This document shows, in pieces, positions 33,553-43,070 of a stretch of 58,289 bases of DNA. Below the pieces are notes generated by a model, which worked only from the letters and a program-made list of their open reading frames with translations, was not told where the DNA came from and made no database searches. A program made the position numbers and the translations under genes. Origin of the DNA: Bacillus hominis (GTDB lineage: Bacteria > Bacillota > Bacilli > Bacillales > Bacillaceae_G); NCBI RefSeq assembly GCF_018332515.1, contig NZ_BOQD01000049.1, positions 1 through 58,289 on the forward strand. Reading direction: 5' to 3'. Each line of letters starts with the position of its first letter. Position 1 is the stretch's first letter.

Positions 33553-36500
33553 TTATTCCTTAGTTGTCTCAACTTCAACATTCAATTTATCTGCTGATTG
33601 ATGATCATCGTCATCTTCCGTATCACGCATTTCAATTTCTGTATCGTTGATAGACATCATTTTAACGTCCATACCTAAACTTTGCAGTTCTTTAATCAAT
33701 ACTTTGAATGATTCAGGAACGCCTGGTTCTGGAACATTTTCACCTTTAACAATGGCTTCATACGTCTTAACACGTCCAATAACATCATCAGACTTCACTG
33801 TTAAGATTTCTTGAAGAGTATAAGCAGCACCATAAGCTTCAAGTGCCCAAACCTCCATCTCACCGAAACGCTGTCCACCGAACTGAGCTTTACCTCCAAG
33901 AGGTTGCTGCGTTACAAGTGAGTATGGTCCAGTAGAACGAGCATGAAGTTTATCGTCAACCATGTGCGCAAGTTTGATCATATACATGACACCAACAGAT
34001 ACGCGGTTATCGAATGGCTCACCAGTACGTCCGTCATACAGGACTGTTTTCGCGTCATTTGCCATACCAGCTTCTTCAATTGTGCCCCATACATCTTCCT
34101 CACGAGCACCATCGAATACCGGTGTTGCAATGTGAATACCAAGGTATCTTGCTGCCATACCAAGATGAAGCTCTAATACCTGACCGATATTCATACGAGA
34201 CGGTACCCCTAATGGGTTTAACATGATATCGATTGGCGTACCATCTGGTAAGTAAGGCATATCTTCTTCCGGTAAAATACGGGAAATAACACCTTTGTTA
34301 CCATGACGACCGGCCATCTTATCACCTTCAGAAATTTTACGTTTTTGAACGATATATGCACGTACAAGTTGATTCACGCCTGGTGGCAATTCATCGCCAT
34401 CTTCACGGTTGAATACTTTTACGTCTAAGATAATACCGCCACCACCGTGTGGTACACGTAGTGATGTATCACGTACTTCACGTGCTTTCTCTCCAAAGAT
34501 AGCGTGTAATAGACGTTCTTCAGCTGTTAATTCTGTTACACCTTTAGGTGTTACTTTACCAACAAGTAAATCTCCATCTTTTACTTCCGCACCAACGCGA
34601 ATGATACCGCGCTCGTCAAGGTTGCGTAATGCATCTTCCCCAACGTTTGGAATGTCACGTGTAATTTCTTCTGGTCCAAGCTTCGTATCACGAGCTTCTG
34701 ATTCATATTCTTCAATATGAATAGAAGTGTACACATCATCTTTTACAAGGCGCTCACTCATAATGATCGCATCCTCGTAGTTATAACCGTCCCATGTCAT
34801 GAAGCCAACAAGCACGTTACGTCCAAGTGCTAGTTCACCTAATTCCATAGAAGGACCATCCGCAAGGATTTCACCTTTTACAACTTCATTTCCAACACTT
34901 ACGATTGGACGCTGGTTGTAACAAGTTCCTTGGTTAGAACGAATGAATTTTTGCATTTTGTAGCGATCTAAGTCGCCTTTTACTGTTTGACCGTCAACGT
35001 CTACATAGCGACGTACCCAAACTTCACGTGCTTCTACGCGTTCAACAACACCAGGGTGTTTACAGATTACTGCAGCACCTGAGTCTTTTGCTGATACGTA
35101 CTCCATACCTGTACCTACAATCGGAGATTCCGGATTCATTAACGGAACCGCCTGACGTTGCATGTTCGCTCCCATAAGTGCGCGGTTAGAGTCATCGTTT
35201 TCTAAGAACGGAATACAAGCTGTCGCTGCCGACACTACTTGTTTTGGAGATACATCCATGTAGTCGATGCGTTCTTTATTTGTGACAATGTTTTCACCAC
35301 GGAAACGAGCTACGATATCTTCATCAAGGAATTCCCCTACTTCAGATAATTTCATATTCGCTTGGGCTACAACATAGTTATCTTCTTCATCTGCTGTTAA
35401 ATAATCAACCTGCCCTGTTACAAGACCAGTTTCTGGGTCAACACGACGGTATGGCGTTTCAATGAAACCAAACTCATTTACTTTCGCAAACGAAGATAAT
35501 GAGTTGATCAAACCGATGTTTGGTCCCTCTGGTGTTTCAATTGGACACATACGACCATAGTGAGAGTAGTGAACGTCACGTACTTCAAAGCCTGCGCGCT
35601 CACGCGTTAAACCACCGGGTCCTAATGCAGATAGTCTTCGTTTGTGAGTTAACTCTGCTAATGGGTTTGTTTGATCCATGAACTGAGATAACTGAGAACT
35701 TCCGAAGAACTCTTTAATAGATGCAATAACCGGGCGAATGTTAATTAACGCTTGTGGTGTAATTGCATTTGTATCTTGAATCGACATTCTCTCACGAACA
35801 ACACGTTCCATACGAGAAAGACCGATACGGAATTGGTTTTGTAGTAACTCTCCTACAGAGCGCAGACGACGATTTCCTAAGTGGTCAATATCATCTGTAT
35901 CCCCTACTTTATATAGCAAGTTAAAGAAGTAGCTAATAGAAGCAAGAATATCACCTGGTGTGATGTGTTTTATATCACGAGTAATATTTGCATTCCCAAT
36001 TACGTTTATAGATCGTTCGCCTTCTGATTCTGGAGCATAAATCTTAATAGATTGCAGCTCAACATCGCCTGCTACCACTCCACCCATTGGTTTCGCTGTT
36101 TTGAATCCAATGTTTTTCTCTAAGTAAGGTAGAATGCGATCCAGTGTACGACGATCTAAGACTGTTCCTTCTGCCGCTAAGATTTCACCAGTTTCTGGAT
36201 CCACCAATGTTTCAGCTAAACGTTGGTTAAACAATCTGTTTTTAATGTGTAGCTTTTTGTTGATCTTATAGCGACCTACATTTGCTAAATCGTAGCGCTT
36301 CGGATCAAAGAAACGAGACACAAGTAAGCTCTTTGCATTTTCTACTGTTGGTGGTTCACCAGGACGTAGACGCTCATAAATTTCAAGCAATGCTTTCTCT
36401 GTGCTATCTGTGTTGTCTTTTTCTAACGTATTGCTTAAGTATTCGTTATCACCTAAAAGCTCGGTGATTTCTTGATCAGAGCCAAACCCTAATGCGCGTA

Positions 36501-37086
36501 ACAAAACAGTTACAGGAAGTTTACGCGTACGGTCAATACGCACATATACAACATCCTTAGCATCTGTTTCATACTCTAACCAAGCTCCGCGGTTTGGAAT
36601 TACAGTAGCAGTAAAACCACGTTTTCCGTTTTTATCCACTTTGCCACTATAGTATACGCTTGGAGAGCGAACTAACTGGGAAACGATAACACGTTCTGCA
36701 CCGTTAATTACGAATGTTCCAGTCTCTGTCATGAGTGGGAAATCTCCCATGAACACATCTTGTTCTTTTACTTCACCAGTTTCCTTGTTGATTAGACGCA
36801 CTTTTACACGAAGTGGTGCTGCATACGTCACATCACGCTCTTTGCATTCTTCTACAGAGTATTTAGGTTCACCTAAGCTGTAGTCGATAAATTCAAGCGA
36901 TAGATTTCCCGTAAAGTCTTCGATCGGAGAAATGTCTTGGAACATTTCTCGCAAACCCTCATCAAGAAACCACTGATAAGAAGAGGTTTGAATTTCGATA
37001 AGATTTGGTAACTCTAATACTTCACTAATACGGGCATAACTTCTTCGTTGGCGGTGGCGTCCGTATTGAACTAGTTGACCTGTCAA
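33553..37086 (-). CDS. rpoB: DNA-directed RNA polymerase subunit beta
   Basis: 1177 aa from a TTG at 37086 ([15 protein letters not shown]), six nt after GAGGGGTG; the longer frame is rejected. The rifampicin-determining region reads [12 protein letters not shown] then [12 protein letters not shown], with the key Asp, His, Arg and Ser residues as in sensitive strains. The acidic C-terminal tail ([12 protein letters not shown]) is typical of Bacillus. The gene has its own promoter at the end of ybxB and a roughly 260-nt leader. Confidence 0.98.
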   Translation of the reverse strand: MTGQLVQYGRHRQRRSYARISEVLELPNLIEIQTSSYQWFLDEGLREMFQDISPIEDFTGNLSLEFIDYSLGEPKYSVEECKERDVTYAAPLRVKVRLINKETGEVKEQDVFMGDFPLMTETGTFVINGAERVIVSQLVRSPSVYYSGKVDKNGKRGFTATVIPNRGAWLEYETDAKDVVYVRIDRTRKLPVTVLLRALGFGSDQEITELLGDNEYLSNTLEKDNTDSTEKALLEIYERLRPGEPPTVENAKSLLVSRFFDPKRYDLANVGRYKINKKLHIKNRLFNQRLAETLVDPETGEILAAEGTVLDRRTLDRILPYLEKNIGFKTAKPMGGVVAGDVELQSIKIYAPESEGERSINVIGNANITRDIKHITPGDILASISYFFNLLYKVGDTDDIDHLGNRRLRSVGELLQNQFRIGLSRMERVVRERMSIQDTNAITPQALINIRPVIASIKEFFGSSQLSQFMDQTNPLAELTHKRRLSALGPGGLTRERAGFEVRDVHYSHYGRMCPIETPEGPNIGLINSLSSFAKVNEFGFIETPYRRVDPETGLVTGQVDYLTADEEDNYVVAQANMKLSEVGEFLDEDIVARFRGENIVTNKERIDYMDVSPKQVVSAATACIPFLENDDSNRALMGANMQRQAVPLMNPESPIVGTGMEYVSAKDSGAAVICKHPGVVERVEAREVWVRRYVDVDGQTVKGDLDRYKMQKFIRSNQGTCYNQRPIVSVGNEVVKGEILADGPSMELGELALGRNVLVGFMTWDGYNYEDAIIMSERLVKDDVYTSIHIEEYESEARDTKLGPEEITRDIPNVGEDALRNLDERGIIRVGAEVKDGDLLVGKVTPKGVTELTAEERLLHAIFGEKAREVRDTSLRVPHGGGGIILDVKVFNREDGDELPPGVNQLVRAYIVQKRKISEGDKMAGRHGNKGVISRILPEEDMPYLPDGTPIDIMLNPLGVPSRMNIGQVLELHLGMAARYLGIHIATPVFDGAREEDVWGTIEEAGMANDAKTVLYDGRTGEPFDNRVSVGVMYMIKLAHMVDDKLHARSTGPYSLVTQQPLGGKAQFGGQRFGEMEVWALEAYGAAYTLQEILTVKSDDVIGRVKTYEAIVKGENVPEPGVPESFKVLIKELQSLGMDVKMMSINDTEIEMRDTEDDDDHQSADKLNVEVETTKE

Positions 37087-37352
37087 CTGCTTCACCCCTC
37101 AAATCATGAGTATTATAAACACACAAAAAAATTTGTGCAAAATCACAAATAAATACAACTACTGCTATTAGCGTAGTTCTTTTCTCTTAAAGATAGATAC
37201 GTTGAGTCTTTCTACCTGCTCAAAAAAGAAAAATGGCTTCTATAAGAAAACCATCATTCTGTTTCATAATCTGCTGATTTTACTATCTTTTCCAAGAGAA
37301 ACAAAAATATACATCTTTCTCAACGCAGAAAATCATATATTGGCATTGTATA

Positions 37353-37381
37353 ATGTTAACATAGCCAAAAATAACCGTCAA
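37353..37381 (-). promoter_or_regulatory. rpoB-rpoC promoter (sigma-A)
   Basis: Minus strand: TTGACG at 37381-37376, overlapping the ybxB stop codon, 17-nt spacer, TAACAT at 37358-37353. It leaves a leader of about 260 nt before rpoB; I see no strong terminator in it, only a 6-bp hairpin CACAAA/TTTGTG near 37123-37138. Confidence 0.75.
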
Positions 37382-37977
37382 CGCTTTTTTGATTTTATGA
37401 TATAATATCCTTTTTTCTTTTCTACAACTTCAACTTCAGAAAATACTTCTTCTAGTTTTTTCAGCGCAGATGGTGCACCTTGTTTCTTTTGAATAACAAT
37501 CCACAATTCCCCACCTGAAACTAAATACTCCACAGCCTTTTCTAAAATCTCATGCACGATATCTTTACCAGCACGAATTGGAGGATTAGATAGAATAGCA
37601 GCATACTTGCCATCTACATTTTCATAGACACTACTTTGCAAAATACGTATATTTTCAATTCTGTTATTAGCGGCATTTTCTTTTGCAAGTCCCAAGGCCC
37701 TTTCATTCACATCCACCATGTGAATTTCACGATCTTGAAACTCTTTCGCTAACGACAAACCGATTGGACCGTACCCACATCCTACGTCTAACACATTACC
37801 TTTAACATCTGGCATTTGAAACGCTTCAATTAAAAGACGAGAACCAAAGTCCACTTCGTTTTTCGAGAACACCCCATGGTCAGATAAAAAAGTAAATCGA
37901 GATTCACGAAGTGTAAATTCCCATCGTTTACGATCACTTTTACTAGAAGGGTCGTTAGAAAAATAATGGTCTGCCAT
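37378..37977 (-). CDS. ybxB: RsmC-like class I SAM-dependent methyltransferase YbxB
   Basis: 199 aa from the ATG at 37977 (MADHYFSNDPSS); AGAGGTGG is just upstream and the longer frame runs into the rplL terminator. The SAM-binding motif VLDVGCGYGPIGLSL and catalytic SNPPIRAGK place it in the COG2813/RsmC family of N2-guanine methyltransferases, probably acting on 16S rRNA. It lies between the rplJ-rplL terminator and rpoB, as in B. subtilis. Confidence 0.9.
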   Translation of the reverse strand: MADHYFSNDPSSKSDRKRWEFTLRESRFTFLSDHGVFSKNEVDFGSRLLIEAFQMPDVKGNVLDVGCGYGPIGLSLAKEFQDREIHMVDVNERALGLAKENAANNRIENIRILQSSVYENVDGKYAAILSNPPIRAGKDIVHEILEKAVEYLVSGGELWIVIQKKQGAPSALKKLEEVFSEVEVVEKKKGYYIIKSKKR

Positions 37978-38001
37978 ATGGCCACCTCTTTTCTTTACAG
38001 T

Positions 38002-38037
38002 TAAAAAAAAAGCTCGCATGAGAGCGAGCTTTTTTTA
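38002..38037 (-). terminator. Terminator after rplL
   Basis: Stem AGCTCGC (38011-38017) with GCGAGCT (38024-38030), loop ATGAGA, extended by A and T runs on either side. Ends rplJ-rplL transcripts; ybxB beyond it may be reached by partial read-through. Confidence 0.88.
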
Positions 38038-38053
38038 AAGCACCAAAAGTTAA

Positions 38054-38413
38054 TTACTTAACTTCTACAACAGCGCCAACTTCTTCAAGTTTAGCTTTCA
38101 TTTCTTCAGCTTCCTCTTTAGCAACGCCTTCTTTGATTGCTTTTGGAGTGTTGTCAACTAATTCTTTAGCTTCTTTTAAGCCAAGACCAGTGATTTCACG
38201 TACAGCTTTGATAACTTTGATTTTTTGAGCGCCAGCACTTGCAAGTACTACGTCAAATTCAGTTTGCTCAGCAGCAGCTTCACCAGCGCCACCAGCTACA
38301 GCTACAGGAGCAGCAGCAGTTACGCCGAATTCTTCCTCGATAGCTTTTACTAAGTCGTTAAGTTCTAATACAGTCATAGATTTAACTGCTTCAATGATTT
38401 GTTCTTTAGTCAT
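38054..38413 (-). CDS. rplL: 50S ribosomal protein L7/L12
   Basis: 119 aa. Helical N-terminal dimerisation domain ([18 protein letters not shown]), alanine/glycine hinge ([16 protein letters not shown]) and C-terminal factor-binding domain with [20 protein letters not shown]. It is present in several copies on the ribosomal stalk, bound to L10, and recruits translation GTPases. It follows rplJ after 67 nt. Confidence 0.97.
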   Translation of the reverse strand: MTKEQIIEAVKSMTVLELNDLVKAIEEEFGVTAAAPVAVAGGAGEAAAEQTEFDVVLASAGAQKIKVIKAVREITGLGLKEAKELVDNTPKAIKEGVAKEEAEEMKAKLEEVGAVVEVK

Positions 38414-38480
38414 TGTAAATATCCTCCCTTAAATAGGTTTGTATTGTTTTATAGATAACAAGTAATTATCTTTTAAAAAA

Positions 38481-38981
38481 TTAAGCGCCTTGCTCTTCCT
38501 TTTGATCTGCAACTGCTTTAGTAGCAAGTGCAAGGTTACGGATTGGAGCTTGAAGAACGCTAAGAAGCATAGAAAGTAAGCCTTCACGTGATGGAAGAGT
38601 AGCGATAGCTTTAACCTCATCAAGTGTTACAAGTTTACCTTCGATTACGCCCGCTTTAATTTCTAAAGCTTCATGATTTTTAGCGAAGTCGTTTAATACT
38701 TTCGCAGGAGCAACTACATCCTCGTTACTGAACGCGATTGCGTTTGGTCCTGTTAAGAATTCGTTTAACTCAGCCATTTCAGCAGACTCTGCAGCACGAC
38801 GAGTTAAAGAGTTTTTGTAAACTTTGAACTCAACGCCAGCTTCACGTAAGTTTTTACGTAATTCTGTTGCTTCAGAAACTGTTAAACCACGGTAGTCAAC
38901 AACGATTGTAGATTTACTCGCACGAAGTTTGTCCGCGATTTCAGTTACAACTTGTTGTTTAGTTTCGATTACTTTGCTCAT
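38481..38981 (-). CDS. rplJ: 50S ribosomal protein L10
   Basis: 166 aa from the ATG at 38981 ([12 protein letters not shown]); an open stretch of 26 more codons upstream passes through the leader terminator and is rejected. [14 protein letters not shown]-type motif (here [18 protein letters not shown]) present. L10 anchors L7/L12 dimers through its C-terminal helix and, as in other Firmicutes, should repress the operon by binding the leader upstream. Confidence 0.97.
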   Translation of the reverse strand: MSKVIETKQQVVTEIADKLRASKSTIVVDYRGLTVSEATELRKNLREAGVEFKVYKNSLTRRAAESAEMAELNEFLTGPNAIAFSNEDVVAPAKVLNDFAKNHEALEIKAGVIEGKLVTLDEVKAIATLPSREGLLSMLLSVLQAPIRNLALATKAVADQKEEQGA

Positions 38982-39013
38982 GTTATTACACCTCCTGTAG
39001 ATTATATAGAAGA

Positions 39014-39152
39014 TGTACCGAAAGTGCACTAAAAACCTCCATGCCCAACTTGTAGACATGGAGGCATATAGTCACAGAAAAAATATTCCGCTTCGTATAT
39101 TAACACCTAGGTAGGAAATTAAGTCGAATCGACACCTACTGTCTACGGTACA
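39014..39152 (-). ncRNA. L10 leader with attenuator hairpin
   Basis: An outer 7-bp pairing TGTACCG (39014-39020) with CGGTACA (39146-39152) brackets the region. Inside it, CCTCCATG (39036-39043) and CATGGAGG (39057-39064) form a stem that on the minus strand ends in TTTTT, a textbook intrinsic terminator ahead of rplJ. Position and shape agree with the L10 leader of Bacillus, in which L10(L12)4 binding favours termination. Confidence 0.78.
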
Positions 39153-39176
39153 CTATTAAAATTCACAACATAAATG

Positions 39177-39205
39177 ATTATATTAAAACTTCTTTATGAA
39201 GTCAA
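39177..39205 (-). promoter_or_regulatory. rplJ-rplL promoter (sigma-A)
   Basis: Minus strand: TTGACT at 39205-39200, 17-nt spacer, perfect TATAAT at 39182-39177. Lies just after the rplA stop codon and before the L10 leader. Confidence 0.85.
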
Positions 39206-39215
39206 CTTCCAATTT

Positions 39216-39908
39216 TTACGCAAGTGTAGAAACATCTACGCGTACGCCAGGTCCCATTGTAGAAGCAACAGTTGCGTTCTTCATGTAAGTACCTTTTGCA
39301 GCAGCTGGCTTAGCTTTTTGTAGCGTGTCAGCAATTGTTTTGAAGTTTTCTACTAATTTAGCATCTTCGAAAGATACTTTACCGATTGGAACGTGGATGT
39401 TACCAGCTTTATCAACGCGGTATTCAACTTTACCAGCTTTGATTTCGTTAACAGCTTTAGTTACATCGAAAGTAACTGTTCCAGTTTTAGGGTTTGGCAT
39501 TAAACCTTTAGGTCCTAATACACGACCAAGTTTACCAACTTCACCCATCATATCAGGAGTTGCTACTACTACATCGAAATCGAACCAACCTTGTTGGATT
39601 TTACCGATGTAATCAGCATCGCCTACGAATTCAGCGCCAGCAGCTTCAGCTTCTTTTGCTTTTTCGCCTTTAGCGAATACTAATACACGTTGTACTTTAC
39701 CAGTACCGTGTGGAAGAACAACTGCACCACGAATTTGTTGGTCAGCTTTCTTAGGATCAACACCTAAACGGAATGCAGCTTCTACAGTTGCATCAAATTT
39801 AGCTGTGTTTGTTTTCTTTACTAATTCTACTGCTTCTGTTGCAGAGTAAGCAGCCGCACGATCAACAAGCTTCGCAGCTTCTACGTACTTTTTACCTCTT
39901 TTAGCCAT
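39216..39908 (-). CDS. rplA: 50S ribosomal protein L1
   Basis: 230 aa from the ATG at 39908 ([14 protein letters not shown]), with AAGGAGG close upstream; 15 extra upstream codons are excluded. [20 protein letters not shown] and [10 protein letters not shown] are typical. L1 forms the mobile stalk that moves deacyl-tRNA out of the E site, and in many bacteria represses its operon. It is separated from rplK by 180 nt containing a hairpin. Confidence 0.97.
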   Translation of the reverse strand: MAKRGKKYVEAAKLVDRAAAYSATEAVELVKKTNTAKFDATVEAAFRLGVDPKKADQQIRGAVVLPHGTGKVQRVLVFAKGEKAKEAEAAGAEFVGDADYIGKIQQGWFDFDVVVATPDMMGEVGKLGRVLGPKGLMPNPKTGTVTFDVTKAVNEIKAGKVEYRVDKAGNIHVPIGKVSFEDAKLVENFKTIADTLQKAKPAAAKGTYMKNATVASTMGPGVRVDVSTLA

Positions 39909-40031
39909 GTTTGTTTCCTCCTTGAATGTGGTTTTAGCGGAATAACCTCCCACGTTTACGCCTTCATTCCGGGAACCCCCGAGGATGTGCGCCCATCCAT
40001 TTATTTAAAAACAATAATCATTTACGATAAT

Positions 40032-40068
40032 AAAGGTTGCGAATTGGAATTCCAGACCCGCAACCTTT
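40032..40068 (-). other. Hairpin between rplK and rplA
   Basis: AAAGGTTGCG (40032-40041) pairs perfectly with CGCAACCTTT (40059-40068); the loop holds the palindrome GGAATTCC. On the minus strand it is followed by TATTAT, a poor T tract, so termination after rplK would be partial at best. It may be an mRNA processing or L1-binding site; not provable from sequence alone. Confidence 0.5.
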
Positions 40069-40088
40069 TTTACAAAAAACAAATCGAA

Positions 40089-40514
40089 TTAGTCTTCGAT
40101 AACGATGCCCATACTGCGTGCAGTACCTTCAACCATACGCATTGCAGCTTCTACGCTAGCAGCGTTTAGGTCAGGCATTTTAGTTTCAGCGATTTCGCGT
40201 ACTTTATCACGCTTAACAGTTGCCACTTTATTACGGTTTGGTTCACCAGAACCAGACTCAATACCAGCTACTTTCTTAAGAAGAACAGCAGCAGGAGGAG
40301 TTTTAGTAATGAAAGTGAATGAACGGTCCTCAAATACCGTAATTTCAACAGGGATGATAAGACCAGCTTGATCAGCTGTACGAGCGTTAAACTCTTTACA
40401 GAAGCCCATGATGTTAACACCTGCTTGTCCTAATGCTGGACCAACCGGTGGAGCTGGATTAGCTTTACCTGCAGGAATCTGAAGTTTTACCATTTTAATT
40501 ACCTTTTTAGCCAC
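40089..40514 (-). CDS. rplK: 50S ribosomal protein L11
   Basis: 141 aa from a GTG at 40514 ([16 protein letters not shown]), eight nt after AAGGAGG. N-terminal domain with [15 protein letters not shown] containing the prolines tied to thiostrepton binding, and C-terminal rRNA-binding domain ending MGIVIED. Required for RelA-type sensing of uncharged tRNA on the ribosome. It follows nusG after 168 nt with complex transcription signals. Confidence 0.97.
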
Positions 40515-40577
40515 GAGACACACCTCCTTAAGTCCGTGATGTGGTCAATTGGGCAGTGATTTGCCCTCCCACTTCAT

Positions 40578-40607
40578 ATTTTATCATAATGATAAAATCT
40601 TTTTCAA
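40578..40607 (-). promoter_or_regulatory. rplK-rplA promoter, proximal
   Basis: Minus strand: TTGAAA at 40607-40602, 18-nt spacer, TAAAAT at 40583-40578 with an extended TGA before it. Its -35 lies in the T tract of the upstream terminator, so it escapes attenuation. A small GGGCA/TGCCC hairpin follows at 40551-40566. Confidence 0.55.
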
Positions 40608-40632
40608 AAAACGTCTCCGTTACCGAAGACGT
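40604..40632 (-). terminator. Terminator after nusG, possibly also an attenuator for rplK
   Basis: ACGTCT (40611-40616) pairs with AGACGT (40627-40632); the minus strand ends in six T. It ends rpmG-secE-nusG transcripts, and also lies downstream of a second promoter-like site (40646-40674). Confidence 0.78.
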
Positions 40633-40645
40633 ACTGACTTAAAAG

Positions 40646-40674
40646 ATATTATCACTTTTTACAATTCATTTCAA
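40646..40674 (-). promoter_or_regulatory. rplK-rplA promoter candidate, distal
   Basis: Minus strand: TTGAAA at 40674-40669, 17-nt spacer, TAATAT at 40651-40646. It lies between the nusG stop and the terminator at 40604-40632, so any transcript from it must pass that hairpin. Confidence 0.42.
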
Positions 40675-40682
40675 GTTTCATT

Positions 40683-41216
40683 TTATAATTTTTCAATTTG
40701 ATGGAAATCAAGTTCAACCGGAGTCTCGCGACCAAACATGTCTACAAGCACGCTAACTTTTTTCTTTTCCACATCAATTTCTTCAATTGCACCTGTATAA
40801 TCCGCGAATGGCCCCTCATTTACACGCACTGTTTCATGAAGTTCAAAGTCGAAATCAACCACTTCATTGTCCATTCCCATATGCTTCATGATGGTAACAA
40901 CTTCCTCTTCTAACAGAGGTGAAGGTTTAGACCCAGAACCAGAAGAACCGACAAAACCAGTTACACCCGGTGTATTACGAACAACATACCAAGAATCATC
41001 AGTCATGATTAATTCTACTAATACGTAACCTGGGAACACTTTTCTTTTCATTAATTTTTCTTTACCATTTTTCATTTCTACTTCTACTTCTTCCGGGACA
41101 ACAACACGGAAAATTTTATCTTGCATACCCATTGATTCTACACGTTTCTCTAGGTTTGCTTTTACTTTATTTTCATATCCAGAATAAGTATGGACAACAT
41201 ACCAACTTTTTTCCAT
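40683..41216 (-). CDS. nusG: Transcription termination/antitermination factor NusG
   Basis: 177 aa, complete. N-terminal NGN domain (KSWYVVHTYSGYENKVKANL) that binds the polymerase clamp, and C-terminal KOW domain (RVNEGPFADYTGAIEEID). In Bacillus NusG promotes sequence-specific pausing. Its neighbours secE and rpmG are co-transcribed upstream. Confidence 0.97.
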   Translation of the reverse strand: MEKSWYVVHTYSGYENKVKANLEKRVESMGMQDKIFRVVVPEEVEVEMKNGKEKLMKRKVFPGYVLVELIMTDDSWYVVRNTPGVTGFVGSSGSGSKPSPLLEEEVVTIMKHMGMDNEVVDFDFELHETVRVNEGPFADYTGAIEEIDVEKKKVSVLVDMFGRETPVELDFHQIEKL

Positions 41217-41347
41217 TCATTTAGGACGAGCGTCCTTCCCTCCCTGACGTACATTTTTTTGCGCAAATGAAAAAACCCGTTCACCGGGCTTTTACACAGT
41301 TCTTATAAATAACATTATATCATGGATAAGTGCTTCTTATTCAAGAA

Positions 41348-41527
41348 TTAACCAAGAATTAACCGAATTAAAGAAGAAATGCCCATATCAACTACTGCGA
41401 AGAAAATCGCAAAGAAGACAACTGTAGCGATAACAGTCGCTGTTGAGCGGAGTAATTCATCTTTTTTAGGCCAACTTACTTTTTTCATTTCGCGACCTAC
41501 ATCGCCGAAAAAGTTCGTTAAACGCAT
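41348..41527 (-). CDS. secE: Preprotein translocase subunit SecE
   Basis: 59 aa, read directly from the sequence: ATG at 41527, stop at 41348. N-terminal amphipathic part FFGDVGREMKKVSWPKKDEL is the conserved SecE signature and one transmembrane helix follows (about residues 31-55). This short single-span form is usual in Bacillus. It clamps SecY. It lies between rpmG and nusG. Confidence 0.96.
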   Translation of the reverse strand: MRLTNFFGDVGREMKKVSWPKKDELLRSTATVIATVVFFAIFFAVVDMGISSLIRLILG

Positions 41528-41550
41528 CTACGGGACCTCCAGTGTATTAT

Positions 41551-41697
41551 TTATTTTGTTTCCTTATGAACTGTATGCTTATTGCATGTTTTACAAAACT
41601 TCTTTATCTCAAGTCGCTCTACTGAGCTCGTATCTTTCATCGTAGAGTAGTTTCGATTTTTACACTCTTCACATGAGAGTACAACTTTTTTCCTCAT
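41551..41697 (-). CDS. rpmG: 50S ribosomal protein L33, zinc-binding
   Basis: 48 aa read directly from the sequence: ATG at 41697, stop at 41551. It opens [17 protein letters not shown] and ends HTVHKETK. Ligands are two CxxC pairs, CEEC and CKTC, so it is the zinc-containing (C+) form. Bacillus usually carries further L33 paralogues; this is the copy next to secE. First gene of rpmG-secE-nusG. Confidence 0.95.
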   Translation of the reverse strand: MRKKVVLSCEECKNRNYSTMKDTSSVERLEIKKFCKTCNKHTVHKETK

Positions 41698-41732
41698 TAG
41701 TTACACCAACCTTGTAACATTATGTCCCTAAA

Positions 41733-41762
41733 AATGTATCATACAACAAAAGACAATGTCAA
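41733..41762 (-). promoter_or_regulatory. rpmG-secE-nusG promoter
   Basis: Minus strand: perfect TTGACA at 41762-41757, 18-nt spacer, TACATT at 41738-41733 preceded by TGA, an extended -10. It lies between the sigH terminator and rpmG. Confidence 0.65.
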
Positions 41763-41786
41763 TGTCATGACTTTCACTCTCTTCGC

Positions 41787-41818
41787 AAAAAGAAAACAGG
41801 TGAATTATTTTACACCTG
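41787..41818 (-). terminator. sigH terminator
   Basis: CAGGTG (41797-41802) pairs with CACCTG (41813-41818), 10-nt loop; the minus strand continues TTTTCTTTTT. Confidence 0.8.
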
Positions 41819-41827
41819 CGGTATTTC

Positions 41828-42487
41828 CTATGAATTTAAAGTTGTACTCTCTCTCATCTCCATATATCTTTCTAATTTCCTTTTTACACGCTGTAATGCG
41901 TTATCAATAGATTTCACATGCCTGTTTAACTGTTCTGAAATTTCTTGATAGGAACGACCATCCAAGTATAAAGAGAGCACCTTTCTTTCTAAATCGCTTA
42001 ATAATTCAGATATTTTTGATTCTATGTCTGTATATTCTTCCTGACTTATAATCATCTCTTCTGGATCAGTTACTTTCGATTCCGAAATAACATCTAATAG
42101 TGTTCGATCAGATTCCTCATCGTAAATTGGCTTATCTAAAGACACATACGAATTTAACGGAATATGCTTTTGCCTTGTTGCTGTTTTAATAGCGGTAATA
42201 ATTTGTCGAGTGATACACAGTTCAGCAAATGCTTTGAACGAAGACAGCTTGTCCCCTTTATAATCACGAATGGCTTTAAACAATCCAATCATGCCTTCTT
42301 GAACAATATCTTCTCGATCGGCACCCACTAAGAAATAAGATCTTGATTTCGCACGAACAAAGTTCTTATATTTGTGAATTAAATATTCTAGAGCGTCAGT
42401 ATTACCTTTTCGAACTAACTCAACGATTGCCTCATCCTCTAAATCACGAAATGTAACGTCGCCTACACTTACGAAGCCTGCTTCCAC
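41828..42487 (-). CDS. sigH: RNA polymerase sigma-H factor (Spo0H)
   Basis: 219 aa from a GTG at 42487, six nt after GGAGGG; the reading frame continues 21 codons upstream through the promoter and is rejected. Sigma-70 region 2 is seen in REDIVQEGMIGLFKAIRDY with SSFKAFAELCITRQI, region 4 in LDGRSYQEISEQLNRHVKSIDN. Sigma-H directs early sporulation and competence genes, including members of the phosphorelay. Own promoter upstream, own terminator downstream. Confidence 0.97.
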   Translation of the reverse strand: MEAGFVSVGDVTFRDLEDEAIVELVRKGNTDALEYLIHKYKNFVRAKSRSYFLVGADREDIVQEGMIGLFKAIRDYKGDKLSSFKAFAELCITRQIITAIKTATRQKHIPLNSYVSLDKPIYDEESDRTLLDVISESKVTDPEEMIISQEEYTDIESKISELLSDLERKVLSLYLDGRSYQEISEQLNRHVKSIDNALQRVKRKLERYMEMRESTTLNS

Positions 42488-42520
42488 CTTGATCCCTCCG
42501 ACCGCTATATATTTAGCAAT

Positions 42521-42550
42521 ATTATACAGTAAAAAGATAAAGAGCGTCAA
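42521..42550 (-). promoter_or_regulatory. sigH promoter (sigma-A)
   Basis: Minus strand: TTGACG at 42550-42545, 18-nt spacer, perfect TATAAT at 42526-42521. It lies between the yacP stop and sigH. In B. subtilis this promoter is repressed by AbrB; the AT-rich surroundings fit, but AbrB has no clear consensus to check. Confidence 0.75.
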
Positions 42551-42554
42551 TGCT

Positions 42555-43067
42555 TCAACGCTCTCCTCGTCTTAATTTTTCTAACTTTTCTGTAATATCT
42601 TCACTAAATATCTTTCTCATGGCGGGTTGCTTGTCTTTCGTATCTTTTGTACGCCTTCTTACTTGTTGCTCCATCGCTTGCACTTCTAACTCTAATTCAC
42701 GTGCAGATTTTCGAAGTGCGCCTTGCGCAAAAATAACCCATTGCTCCGTATAGTCAGAAGTCGCAACATACACTTGTGTATTTATATTTCTAAGCTCAAT
42801 TGCAAGTTGTTCTATCTTTTCATCTGCAGTTTGATTCTTTCTCGTGAATATTACTTCCACCCGTGATTGTTTCATCTTTTTTTCAATACCATAGACTGTA
42901 TAGGCATCAAAGACAATCATTACCCTTGTACCTGTATAGCCTTGATAATCCGCCATCTTATCAATAAGTGCATCTCTTGATGATTGTAAATCTACATCCC
43001 GCAGTTTCTTCAAGTTTCCCCAAGCCCCTATAATGTTGTAACCGTCAACGATTAAAATATCGTTCAT
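42555..43067 (-). CDS. rae1: NYN-domain ribonuclease YacP (Rae1)
   Basis: 170 aa. The NYN/PIN-like fold is indicated by ILIVDGYNIIGAW at the N-terminus (catalytic Asp), MIVFDAYTV and VYVATSDYTEQ. In B. subtilis YacP is Rae1, an endoribonuclease that enters the ribosomal A site and cuts certain mRNAs in a translation-dependent way. It follows rlmB after three nt, within the cysE-cysS-mrnC-rlmB-yacP operon. Confidence 0.92.
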   Translation of the reverse strand: MNDILIVDGYNIIGAWGNLKKLRDVDLQSSRDALIDKMADYQGYTGTRVMIVFDAYTVYGIEKKMKQSRVEVIFTRKNQTADEKIEQLAIELRNINTQVYVATSDYTEQWVIFAQGALRKSARELELEVQAMEQQVRRRTKDTKDKQPAMRKIFSEDITEKLEKLRRGER

Positions 43068-43070
43068 TTT

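Noticed and set aside
33943-34226. Plus-strand ORFs antisense to rpoB (and similar ones antisense to rpoC, fusA, tuf, clpC)
   Set aside because: Open frames opposite highly expressed genes arise from strong codon bias; none has a ribosome binding site or independent support.
37202-37405. Plus-strand ORF of 67 codons in the rpoB-ybxB gap
   Set aside because: It overlaps the rpoB promoter and leader in antisense, starts at TTG without a ribosome binding site, and shows no protein-like pattern.
41722-41910. Plus-strand 62-codon ORF antisense to the sigH end and terminator
   Set aside because: Overlaps the rpmG promoter and sigH terminator in antisense, without ribosome binding site or family resemblance.
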